Assembly (NCBI RefSeq): GCF_003286085.1
Contig: NW_020825312.1
Coordinates: 4,402,001-4,466,000, forward strand
DNA: 64,000 nt
Direction: 5' to 3'
Source of the DNA: Drosophila persimilis
Taxonomy: Eukaryota; Arthropoda; Insecta; Diptera; Drosophilidae
Shown: one piece after another, positions 23,437 to 35,900 of the stretch
Numbering within the stretch: position 1 is the stretch's first letter
Layout of the letters: each line of letters starts with the position of its first letter
Notes under the pieces: model-generated
Databases searched by the model: none
What the model saw: only the letters and a program-made list of their open reading frames with translations
What the model was told of the DNA's origin: nothing
Program-made: the position numbers and the translations under genes

Positions 23437-23512
23437 GTCGAGTTTTTTTTTTTTTATTACGAAAGTCCGTTGATGGACCATAAAAATATAAAAAAATCCG
23501 GCCCTAAAATAT
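23437..23512. repeat. Dispersed repeat, copy C (partial)
   Basis: This is a third, diverged and shorter copy. It shares TGTCGA followed by a T-run, GTCCGTTGATG and CCGGCCCTAAAATATC with the right half of copy B. Confidence 0.55.
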
Positions 23513-23970
23513 CCATTGATATTCTAAAAAATAATAAATAATAACGAACTCGCGTCGTGATCTAAGAAAGCTAAAGAAAGTGAGATGAGATTTCGTACGA
23601 TCGGTTTTTGACAAATTCTTTTGGTGTCGGTGTCGCCTAACGTTTGCACTTTCGAGATTGGTTTGAGGTTTGAGGCACAAAAAACAACACAACAACAGCG
23701 AGAAGGTCGTCGCCGGTAAACAGCAACAAAGTAAACGCGATGCATTAGTGTGATTTTTTTTGCGTGTGTGGGGGTGTCAGCGTTTGCCCGAAAATATTTA
23801 CCGTTCAAACAACAGCAAAAGCCGGCAAAGAGTCGTCCGCTCTCTCTCTCTCTCGCTCTCGTTGTATCGGGCTTACTCTCTCTCTCGCTGTGCAAACTGC
23901 TTCCCGCCGCCCCGCCGCACTATTGTGATAAGCTTTTTTTTCCGGGTGCAAAGCAAAAAAAAGCAACAAC

Positions 23971-26900
23971 ATGTGTGCCACCATGCAAAAACAACAGCAG
24001 CAACAATGTCCGCCCTGCAGAAGAAGAACAGCAACAAATGGCCTCCTTGTGATACTCAGCTGCCTTCTGCTCCTGCTCCTGCCCAGCCACCCAGTGACGG
24101 CCCAGGAGGGTATCGCCCCCGCATCCCCCCCTCAGGTGGCCGCTCTGGCAGCCCCGAGTCCCGCCGCCGGGGGCGCCCCCTCCATCCTCGATCAGTTCAG
24201 CCCCAACTGCAGCGCCGTGACGCACATCTTCCAGGGCAGGGGTATCGATGCCAATGAGATACCGCAAAAGCCCAGTAACGGTAAGTGTTGTGGGTAAGGG
24301 ACTGTCTCTATGGGAAACAATTTAAGTGTAAGTCTTCGAAAAATTCGGTTCTAATTTGTCAGATTCGAGCCCATTGGGAAGTTTAGTGAAAAAAAAGTTA
24401 ATCTAAAGAAAAGACCCCTCAAGATTCGATCGGATAGAAGTTATTTGTTCACTCCTAGGAGTTACACAACATTTCATAATATTACTAAACCTCGAAAGAT
24501 AAGAAAAGAAGCCCCGAAGACCGAAGATCGAAAAGAGCAAAGAACAAAGAGAACTTTGAATTGGGCGATCCCATGATTCATGCCGCGTCTGCGTCTGCAG
24601 CAGCCGCACTCCTCCGCCTCTCGCCCTTCGCCTCCCCCGGTTGAGGAAATGAAATTCCACGCAAATCAACTCAAAAAAGATTCAACACAGCGCGGTGGGG
24701 GCGGGGGAGAGAGGAGAAGCATCCGAATACCTTTACAGCCCGAGGCGATGAGCGATGAGAGATGAGAGGGAAGAGCAGCGCAGAGCAGACCAGAGCAGAA
24801 TTCCCCGGTGGAGAGCGCTGTGTCCAGTCGGCGGTGCTGTTGGCGCATGCGTGACTGCCCCTCCCCCTCTTCCTCTCCCTCTCCCTCTGCCGCTCTCTCT
24901 TCCTAGCAAAGGGTTCCAGTTTCCAAGACCAGTCCAAAGCAGAGCTGAAAAATCTCGAGAAATTCCTTTTCGATCGAAAAACAAGAATGAAGTGCGGCGC
25001 ATAGGAGACCGAAGCCTGCGATACCCTCCGAATGTGGTCTCTGACCGATGTTTCCTAGCATATCTTTACTCAAAAGTTAAACTGAATGGCACGCGGAGTA
25101 ATATCTGCGATGAAAGGGTATCAAAAGCGGCTGGGAGCAGAGATATTGCACACTCGAAAGGAAAACGGCTCTTCTCTTTTGGGAGTGCGAGAGCAAGGAG
25201 GTTGTCACACCGCTTTTACAAGCTGTTCGGTGGGAGTGGGGACGAGAGTGGGGCCTCGACCTCGGCCTAGGCATGGACCTACCTTCCATGGTTTCGATCC
25301 GCCTGTGGCTTTTTACTTAATTTGTATAAATCCTGAATTAATCACGCTTAATTGCAATGACTCTCTCGGTCTCGCTCTCGCTCTCGCTCTCGCTCTCGCT
25401 CGTTCTCCCGCTCTCTTGTGCATTTCTCTGATCTTCTGCCCTGCCGTCCCGCTGTCCCGCAGTCCCGCAGTCCCGCAGTCCCGCAGTCCCGCAGTCCCGC
25501 TTCCCCTTCCATTCGCTTTGTTTGATTTGCGGCCAGGTAAACTGTTGCAGCCTCTCTCCCTCTCTCACTCGCTCTCTCTGCCCGTTTACCTGAGTGTTGC
25601 TTTTGTTTATTTTTGGTTTTCAGCGTTTCTTGATTTGCTTTTGTACCCTGTGCTCGGACACAGAAACCAGAATAAGTATTTTTATTCGAGGGTATCTGCC
25701 AGTCGGTTCTCCTAGTCTCCATCCTTTCTTGCTTTTATCTTTTGGTCAAATGCATTGCGTTTTCGTTCATAATTTCATGGAAATGCATAGGGCTGGGGGG
25801 GGGCCCGGCACTGCTGTCTGAGGGGGAAAGGAGCGAGCGCTACAGGTAGAGAAGAGTGGAGAGGAAGAGTGGCGTGGCGTGGAGTGGGGAGATGGGATGG
25901 TCAGTGTTCTTTTGCGTTCTCTTTTGTGTTTGGTCTTTGATATTAATCAAGGTGTCATTGAAATCGTTTAAATTATGCAGTTTGGGATTTTTATATGTGT
26001 GCATGGCATGTATGTGTGTGTGTGCATGTGTGTGTGTGTGTCGGTATTTCTTATGTGAACCTCGCGCTGTCTGTGGCCCTCTCTCTCTCTCTCTTTCTCC
26101 CTCTTCCTCATTCACAATATCAATAACTTATCCAAACAGCCTCTGCTCTTCGCTCTTTTTTTACTCTTTTCTCTTTCGCTTCTTTCTTCATGCGCGCTGT
26201 GAGTCATAAATCTCGCCGTCGACAGAGGACAGAGGGCGCTGGGCAGAGGGCGCTGGGCTGTCTTCTCTTCGTCCCACCTTATCCCCGTTCTTCTGATAAG
26301 CGCCAGCATTTAGATAAAGTCCCTCCCGACTTGGACCCGTTCCCAGGCCTCAAACTGTGTAACTTTGCCCTCTCTCTCTCTCCCTCTCTCTCTCTCCCTT
26401 TGGTCGTACGAGTATGTAGGTTAGTTTTGCTCGTGAGGCTGTGTGCGTGATACTTGGGCGCTGATAAAGCGATATTTCCATTTCCAAACAGACTTTTGAT
26501 GGAGCGGCAGACCCATTGGGGCCGCTACATTGTCTGAGGGTAGTTATGCGGACTGCCCGGGAGTGTCCATGGAGGCTCCTTGGGGCAACTGCCCGACACC
26601 TTCCATGCAACAGCTGCCTGCCACTTAAACGCTTCATTAAAGCTGCACTTCCTGTGCTCTCGCCCATCTTCTACCCCGCCCTCTCCTTCTGCCTCATCAT
26701 CATCAGTGGTAGGCAGGCACTTAGCTGAAATTGTTTGCACAATTTAAACAGTTCACAAAACATTATAATACGAGTATCAGCGGACAAGGAAGAGACCGAG
26801 AGACGATTGAGCATTCCCCACTCCCTGTGCGCCCCTGTCGCTGTCGCTGTCTCTGTCTCTGTCTTGGCCAAAAGAAATTTGCAGTGGAGCTGATGCCAAA

Positions 26901-29900
26901 TCCGGAGACTGGCGGCGGCTGCTCCATTTTGTTGGCGTTGCATCCGCCGCCGTTGCTGGAGCGGCAGTGGCAGTGGCAGTGGGGCCAAGGCATGACTATT
27001 AATCATTTTCCAGCAACCAAAACCTAATGGCAGACACTCGGTGGCTCTGCATCCACAACTCCTTCGGTTTGCCCTTTTGCTGCATTGTCGTCGCATTCCT
27101 TGGCCGTGGAAGAAGGAGGAATCGAGGAAGGATCGGCGAGGATCAACATTAGCATATTTAGTCCTAAGAATCGCCATTAGTTGGTCTCTAGTGAGGCCAT
27201 ATAATCACAACAGATTCATGATCTTTGGGTTTCGCCTACAAAGTCAACACTTGCCCTCCTCCTCCTTCTCCTCCTCCTCGTCGAACCCTGGGATCAGGGG
27301 AAGTATCTGGCGATCTGGGGAATAAATATCGCGCAATTAGCCGACACTCGCACGAGTGTGTGTATCCCTCGGAACGAGCGAGGAATGAGGCTACAACAAA
27401 AGGCAAAACGTCAGCGAAATTTCAAACACTGAATCACGGCGATGGTGGCGATGCTTAGATGATTCGATGGATGGATAAAGTGAATGAAAACGAAACCAGA
27501 ACGATCATCGCCCCCTCTCTTTCCGGCGGAGGATACCAAAAATAGAGGTTGAGAGCAGTTGCAAAGAAGATTCCCAGACGAAGCCGAAGACAGACCCAGA
27601 AACATTCCCAGAGTCATTCCTAGGAGCCTCAGCGGGTCAAACGTGGCCACTTTAAGGCCAGAGAGAGGGAGGGAGAGAAGATGAATGCCTGTGTGGTCTC
27701 AACACTGTCTCTCTCCCTCTTGTGTCTCTGTCTCTGTCTCTGAGGCAAGCAACTCCTTAAACAAGTTCTTGCGTGCATTCCATTTTCCATTCCAGTGGAA
27801 CAGAGAGTCCGAGCAATGAATTTCATATATGGACAAAGCCAATGGTGGAATGCCTTTTCGGGAGGGACACGAGAGCCACAGAGAGGCAGGGGGCGGAGGC
27901 AGGAGGCACAGTTTTAGCTAATTTTGTGTGGTTTTAACCCAACACCTTCCCGCCCGGAAAGGATATTCCACACACTCCTTCTCTCGGGCGTTTGGGCCTT
28001 TTCTCACGTTCCGCTTAGGTCTGGCCGTAGATGGTAATTACACAAGCCACGGCCCAGGCCACGCCCCCCGAACGGCAGCCAGCTCCAAATAACAATTACA
28101 TTTAACATGTTTATTAATAAGCAACATGGCCAAAAAGGGGGGCACTGCGGAAGGGCTTTGGCGGCACCATTAGAGCCCACCCCACCCCACTCCAGTCCAA
28201 AAAAGTAAAAGAGAAGATAATTAAGTAGTTGGAGCCTCCCTTGTGTGTGGCACACACAAAACCAATGCCGGCTCTACGAGCAGGGGGGGTAAACAGTGGA
28301 TTAGGGCCTTGGATCTTTGCAGAACATTTCCTGCTCCAGCCTGCCACCAGATCTTGGCCCAACCCCATTAGCCGTTTCGATGCAGTAACTCCCTCAGACG
28401 CTGTTTCCCATGGCCAGGTCCGAGAGGCCAGGCCAGGCCAGAGTGGGCCCTCGGCGGCGGGCATGACGAATGCCAAATTGCTGCAGAGGCCGGAGAGAGA
28501 CTCGTTCGGGGCCTGGACTGGACCCGACTGGCGGCTCTGGGCTCTGATTTAATTGGGTCACACGAAAGATTTGTTAATTTGCGCCACCTACTTTGATTAC
28601 ACTTTGCAGATAGCCGCGGGGAGGGGGATGCTACGCCTTGGAATGTCCGCCCCGTCCTCGAGCGGCTCTGGCAAGTCTGTAATTAATGCCGGGCAGCCCC
28701 TACGTGCGTGCCCAAAAGTTCAAGACCTTCTCCCTGGCTGCCAAAAACCGTAGGATCTTTGCTCACTGGCAATTACAATAAAATGCAATTGCCTCTGCCT
28801 CTGCTGCTGCCACGGATACGGACTCGGATACGGATTCAATTTCCTACAGTTCGTTAAGGGTTCGGGTTCGGGTTCGGTTCCATGCAAATAACCTTGGCCA
28901 TTTGTTGTGCTCTCCTCGCACTCCTCGCACTCCTCGCTCTCCTAATCCGGCAAATAATGGTTTTCAATTAGTTTTGGTCCAGTTTCTGGCTCAAATGCTC
29001 AAGTGGAGATGAATGTGCAGCTCAGGGATTGCTCAAGCGAGCAACAAAGAGAAAAAAGGTTCCATAATCTGCTAGTCCTAATCCTCCTCCACCTCCTCCT
29101 ACTCCTCCTCCTCAGAGGCAGCCCTGCCTCGCATCGTCTTAAATCTGTTGACAATTTTATTATACAAAACACATTAAATGCCCATTTAATAGAAAATACA
29201 AAAAACGCGTCTCGAAACAAATTAATTCTCGTGTGTAAAATATTTTACAATGAACAAAGTTTCGATGGCCATAAATTTGTGGGTTTTATTGACCAAAAGC
29301 TACCGGAAACCCGTCAGCGCTGCTGTCTGTCCCAAAATACAAAAAAAAATGCGTAGAAGTCGATAAATTTGGAAGACAACAACCCACACACAATCCGCCG
29401 AAGAAGAAGATGAAGAAGAAGACGTCTCCACGTCCAAGTCCGGCGCGGCGCTTGGCATTATAACCAGATATTGCCTGCCTGCTGCCTGCCTGCTGCTGTT
29501 CCCCAAACGAGTTTCTCGGTGGATGGCCGCTGGCCCACGCCCACTCCCAACTCCCACTCCCACGCCCGGAGATGTCTTTGCCAGAAGATAGACGTTAAAA
29601 TGTTTATGCATTGCAGTTTATGATATGCGAAGATGATCCTGCAGATCCCCCCTCCTCGAGAGCGAGAGAGAGACACAATCGAAGGGCAAATAGAGACATT
29701 TCCGGCATCAGAGAGAGGGGGGGAGAGGGGAGAGACAGAGCAAACAATGAGACGAAATCCGGCCCAAAGCAGTTGTCCTCATTGTCGTATTGATTTTGGT
29801 GTATCGCAGTATCTCATAGATATATATTGCATTTTTTATCAGCTATTTGTTTTGGCTGTTCGCCGGGGTGGCAGTTGCAACATTTTGCGGCAAAAGGTAG

Positions 29901-32900
29901 GTTCATTGAAATCGAATGAAAGACCAGCGACAGCAAAAGATACGCAGATAAAACGCGGAGCGGAGCAGGGCAGGGGGAGCGGCAGCGGGAGAGAGAGAGA
30001 TAAAGAAAATCTCTTCTTTCACCTCGACTCCGATTCATCTTTTGGTTTGTGTGTTTTTTTTTTTGTTTTTTGTAGTTTTACCGACGGTCTGCTCTCGTGT
30101 GTATCCTGTCTGGCGGCAGTCCTCCTCCTCCTCCTCCTCCTCCTCCGGGGGTTACCTGTTTCACAGTTGAGTGGCCTTCCTTCATTCCATAGTGTTGGAT
30201 TCTTTATGGCCATTTGCCAGAGCCAGAAACAGAGCCAGAAACAGAAACAGAGCCCGAAAGAGATACAGAAACAGAGCCGTATCTTTTGTCGGCATCATCC
30301 ATCGCTTCCATCGCTGTAACTCATTTCCATTCAGTTCGTAAATTGTGCAAAAAGGATCAACGGGATCCAGCAGGATATCGTATCCTTCTAGTATCCAAGG
30401 ATCTGGGTCAACTATCTGCAAGGGAATTGGGGGGAAAAGGGCAATATACGGGGATACACCCGTATTTAAATTTAAAATTCGGGTTTTTAAATGCAAAAAT
30501 AGTGAAATTAAAAATTTGATTTGATTTTAATTTGATTGTAAAATAAACGTATTAATAATTCGTTTTTATTCACGGATCATATTTAATCTAAATATAAAAA
30601 CACTTGAAAATATATTATTTATATTACATTTTTTAGGAAGTATATTTTATTTGAATACGAAATATATTTCACTTAAATATGAAATATATAATATGAAATA
30701 AACAATATAATATATATATGAAAAATATATTTAATTTAAAATTATGAAAATATTTGTATTTGAAATACGAAAAGATTTGTATTTTAATTACGAGAATAGC
30801 ACGAAATATTTTTATATTTTAATACGAAATATATTTTATTTAAATACGGAATATATTTAATTGAAATGTGAAAATATTTGAATTTTAAATATGAAAACAA
30901 TTGAACTTAAATACGAAATATATTTAATTTGAATGTGAAATATAATTTACTTAAATATGAAATATATCTCATTTACATACAAAAAATTTATATTTAATAT
31001 TAATATGAAAATATTAGTATCTTAAATGCGAAATATATTTAATTTAAATATGGAAATATTTGTGTTTCAAATATGAAAATAACACGACATATTTTTATTT
31101 TGAGTACGAAATATATTTAATTTAAATCAGAAAATATTTGCATTTTAATTACGAAATATATTTAAATCAGGTACTTTTTTTTTAAATTTTCTTAGTGTAA
31201 ATATTTAAATGTCACGGTTTCTTTTCTCTGGGTGTATGCATATATATATTTGTATTCCTCCTTACCCCCTCAGCCACCCCCTTTTTGGATCCACTTAAAT
31301 CTCTCTTTGGATCGCTTTGATTTTCTTCTTTTTTGTTGTTGTTGTTGGTTTTTTTTTTTTTTTTTGGTAATTCAAGCAGCAAAATTGCAGTTAATAAGAG
31401 ACTGAACGAAAATGAATGAAAACAATTCGAAAAGATACTTTTAAGTAAACTGCTCACGCGCTCACGAGGCAGCTATCGAGTGAAAGAGGGAGAGGGAGAC
31501 AGGGAGATATCGATGGAATGGCGTCTGGAGGCTCACCCAAGACGAGGCCTGGGTCGAGAGGCGTCCGAAAGGAACTCAACCTGAATTTATGTGTTTCATT
31601 AAAACCGTTATGGGACGCGTGTTTCGCTGCCATTACGGGAACGGGATTGGGATCGGGCAGTGGTCCGAGATGGAGATGGAGATGGAGATGGGAGGGGGGA
31701 GCAGCATGATGGAACATTACACTGTAATGATGTGGACTCCTCTCTGGTCGCTCAGTCGGTATCTTTCAGATTTCTTTTGCGCCTTGGACAATGCCTAAAT
31801 GCTGGCTGTGGCTGTGGCTGTGGCTGGGGCTGGGGCTGCGGTTGTGGCCTCGTTTCACTTTGGGGTTTCAATTATCCGAGATTGAGGTTTTATTTTTTTT
31901 TGCAGCGGATAAAATGTTGATGATGTTGTCCAATGTGCAGATCCCGAAGGTTTTCTGATGAAAGTTTTGCCATAGCATCTGCTGGCCATTGATCTGTGAA
32001 GGGAGCCATCCAGCCCCCCAACCAGCCCCCCAACCAGCCCCCCAGCACCGTTCAGTCTGTCACTGCTCTACAAGTGAGATGTTCCAAACGATTGACTCCG
32101 ATTCCACGTCCACCCCTAGTCTAGGGCCCACCAGTCCTGGCTTTGGCCTGCGATCGCGTCAAGCGGCTGAGAGCCAAGTTCAGCGGAAAACCCAGAGAGC
32201 CGGACCCCGCAGCCGCACCCTCACCCGCAGAGAGTTGTAACTTCCAAACTCAGTCCCAAACCCAGTCCCAGTCCCCGTCCCCGTCCCATGTGTGTTTGTA
32301 TCTACAACACCTTTTACCAAGAAACAACAACAAGCAGCAGCAACAATTACAGCAGTCACCACCTTTGGTGGTTTCCACTCCTCAGTCCGCAGTCCTCAGT
32401 CCTCATTCCTCGACGGCGTCGGCGCCTTGTGAACCTGCTCAAGAAGTCTCGGATCGCCAGAAACTACCTAAGCAGCCGACACCAGAGAGAGAGAGGGAGA
32501 GAGAACCCTTCTCCATGGAGAGTACAGGAGGTGGGGGCGGCGGCCATGGAGACCTGTTGTTTATTGTCTTATGACTGGGAAGTTATAAAACAAAGCGTCA
32601 ATTGACGACTGCCGCCGCCGCCGCCGCCGCCGACTGACTCGCCGACTCCTTGAACCTTCTTTGGGGGCTCTTTGGCTCTGAGAAATTTACATGAATGTTT
32701 GCCCCACCCCCCCGAAACACTCCACTCCCGGGGAGTCCGGGGAGTCCGGGAGTCTGTTCAGGTCTTTCGAGCATTAAAAATCAATAATAAAAGCATTGCA
32801 TGATCTGCCGCACTTGGACGTAATCCAGGGCCATCTTCAAATGTGATTTAATACAATTTTCATTTGCTTTCTTTTGCAGGTAAGTACCCCCCTTCACCCT

Positions 32901-35900
32901 TCCCCTACCCCCTGCCGCCATTTCCTGTACAGATCAACGGGGATCCGCTGGTGGCAAGCGGCGTCTGCAAATTAATAATAATCAAGCCCAAATTACACAA
33001 TGACACGCACTTGATGATGTCCCCCGGTCCCCCCTTACCCCGGTGCCCCCTTACCCCGGTCCCCCCTTGCCCCGGTGCCCACTTGTGCTCTCTCTCTCTC
33101 TCGACCATCAATTAGGCACATCTTTCAATCAACCGAGCGACAGACAGTACGTACGGGCCTGAAGCCGATGAGATTTTTGAGATGTACAAAGAATTAGCGC
33201 TAATAATTAGAAGACAGCTCTCGAGAACAAAAAGATACATTTGATGATCAGCAATTACCACACGCCAACGCTTAGACCGGAGTACCCCCTGCCCCCCTTC
33301 ACTGCCCCCTTCGACCGCTCATCCCCTCGACTTTGATGTCTCGAGTACATAATCATAATTTGTATTTTTATCTCCAGTTTGACAGGTGCGCGGGTTGCGG
33401 TTGCGCACATTTTCAGCCACTCTGCCGCCGAGTATCTGAGTATCTGAGTATCTTTCGCTGTGAGTGTGGCTGTGTGGCTGCTCCTTTGTTGTGTCTGCAT
33501 TCCACATATAATTTATGGTAATCTCCAACTTGTCGGCAAATGTCGCTTAATTACGAGAGACTCTAGGGCCTCCCCTCCATTCAGCCCCTACGGAATGGGC
33601 CCCACGAACGAATGAAGGACCCTTCAGAGAAAATACCGTCTGGGAAATGGGTGTTTTTATATAACGATAATTATATAAAAATGTGAGTTCAAGGATCTCA
33701 GAGACTGTAAGGGCTAGAGCAACCAAATTTGGTATCCACACTCCTGTGATATCGGACCTTGACGAGTTTGATTCAAAATTTCGATACAACCCCTTTTGCC
33801 CCCGCAAAGGACGCAAAGTTGGGGCATCCACAAATCTCAGAGACTATTAAGGCTAGAGTAACCAAATTTGGTATCCACACTCCTGTTAGATCTCACTATT
33901 AAACGTATATTTCAAAATTTCGTTTCCCTCCATTTTTTTTTTAAAGTTCTTAGAGTTAAAAAAAAAAAAAACACTAAAAATTAAAAATAATAATTAAACA
34001 ATAAGAATCCAAAATAATAATTATTCATTAAAAATCAAAAATAATCATTATTCAATCAAAATCAAAAATAATAATTATATAATAAATATTTTGATCAAAA
34101 AAGAATAACAATTCAATAAAAATAATAATTATTCAAAAAAAATCAAGAATAATAATTATAATAATAATTATTCAATAAAAATCAAGAATAAGAATTATAA
34201 TAATAAATTTTCAATAAAAATCAAGAATAATATTTATAATAATAATTATTCAATACAATAAAAGAATAATAATTATTTAAAAAAATCAAGAATAATAATT
34301 GTAATAATAATTATTCAATAAATATCAAACATTTTGTCTCTCTCGCACGCACTCTTTGTCCTGTCGTGCAATGTGAGCGCCGTCTGCCGGAGGAGAGCCG
34401 AACTGCCTAAGTATCGGGTATAAATGTAGAGTTGCGGTCGCAGCAGCAACACACATTTTTCCGCCTCGTTTTTTGTGTCTTTAAAGGAAAAGACTTTTTT
34501 CCGCACTCCCCGTGGCATTCCATTCCCACGCATTCCGTTTTCAACCAATTTCAATGCTAATTTGTCATCTCTCCCTGCCCCCCGGTGCCCGTGGCAACCC
34601 CCCTCCCCCCACCCGCTAGCCACTCATTAACAAATTATGCAATAAAGGGAAAGGGATGCCAAAAGCTAACGACGTGCCAATAAAACTTGTCCGCTACTCC
34701 CTCCTCCTCTGGAATCCCCTGCTGCCCCTGCTCCCCCCCTCCCCTGGTTTCTCGCTGCCACTCGCACTTAATTAAGAACTTCATTTAGCACCTTTGACTG
34801 GCCCCAGCAGCAGCAGCAGCAGCAGCTCCAGCCCCCAGCTCGCCAATTCCAGGCAGGAGCCGGTTTTTGGGGCCAGGAATTTAATCGCGCTTTGCATATC
34901 GCCCTCTACACGGCCGGCCCTCTGCGTTCCTTGGGCTCTGAATCAATATTTTGCTTTCTCACGCTATTTTCGGATGCAAGACCAAGACCAGGTCCAAGAC
35001 CAAGTCCAAGACCAAGACCAAGACCAAGACCAGGTCCAGGTCCAAGCCCCGAGAAGAAGTCGAGCAGGAATGCTCGAATGCTGGAATGCAGAGCACACAG
35101 TTGGCAACAATTCTGCCTGATTGCATTCGTTGCCAGGCCAGAGCGCAGCGTCTCTCCATCTCCCTCTCCCGCTCCCGCTCCCTCTCTCTCCCTCTCGCTC
35201 TTTCCAGGTTTAAATGGTATCACATGTCGACGTCTCTGGTTTTTGCTACTCAAGTGCATTTGCATGGCTGTGCCTATGGCTGGGCCTATGCCATTGATAC
35301 TCTCCCCTCGGCGGTGGGGGGGGGGGCACAGTTTTTTCTCTGATCATTTGCTGGGGCTGGGCCCCTGAGAACGTGTAGAACGTTTTTTTTGTAGAGCAAA
35401 CAAAAACCTAATGAAATATGCATTCTGTGTGGCATTCCTGGACTTCTTAAGGGTATTCCAGGTTCTTCTATTTCCAGGACTGGCTGGGGCATGCCCCCAT
35501 GCCCCCCCTGCGCCTCCCATCTGGCTGCATTTGATGATAAATAGGCGCAAAGGTAAAAAGCCAAAACGTGAATGCGAATTTCGTAAGTCTCGACTCATGT
35601 TCAAGAGGCACAAACTGGTGGAAGGCACAAGGTGCGGGGGCAGGGGCCGGGGGCGGGGCAGGATGCGGCAGGTGAGGCAGTCGCTGCTGCTGCCGCTGCT
35701 GCTGTGTTGTTGTTGTTTTTTGCATTTCAAGTGCAGGCCGGGCCAAAATGGAGGCGAGAAAGGCAGTTGAGGTCGAGTGCCTCCTTCTGCGCTTTGGCTT
35801 TGACTCCTTTCTGTGCGGAGCCTCTTCGGTGGCAGCCGCTGGTTGTTTTTTGCTTTATGCGCTGGCATGTTTGTTTGTCAACCAACACACACACACACAC

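Larger units (their letters stand above)
23271..23970 (+). other. dlp: dlp 5' leader region with dispersed repeat copies B and C
   Basis: Copies B (23285-23396) and C (23437-23512) of the repeat described at 12641 lie in the first 250 bases. The rest is CA/CT-rich and plausibly 5' UTR. The transcription start and any 5' UTR intron cannot be fixed from sequence. Confidence 0.55.

Noticed and set aside
29633..30319. 228-codon frame in dlp intron 1
   Set aside because: Its composition is Arg/Glu then Leu/Gln repeats from GAGA, CTC and CAGAAA runs; no protein family is recognised.
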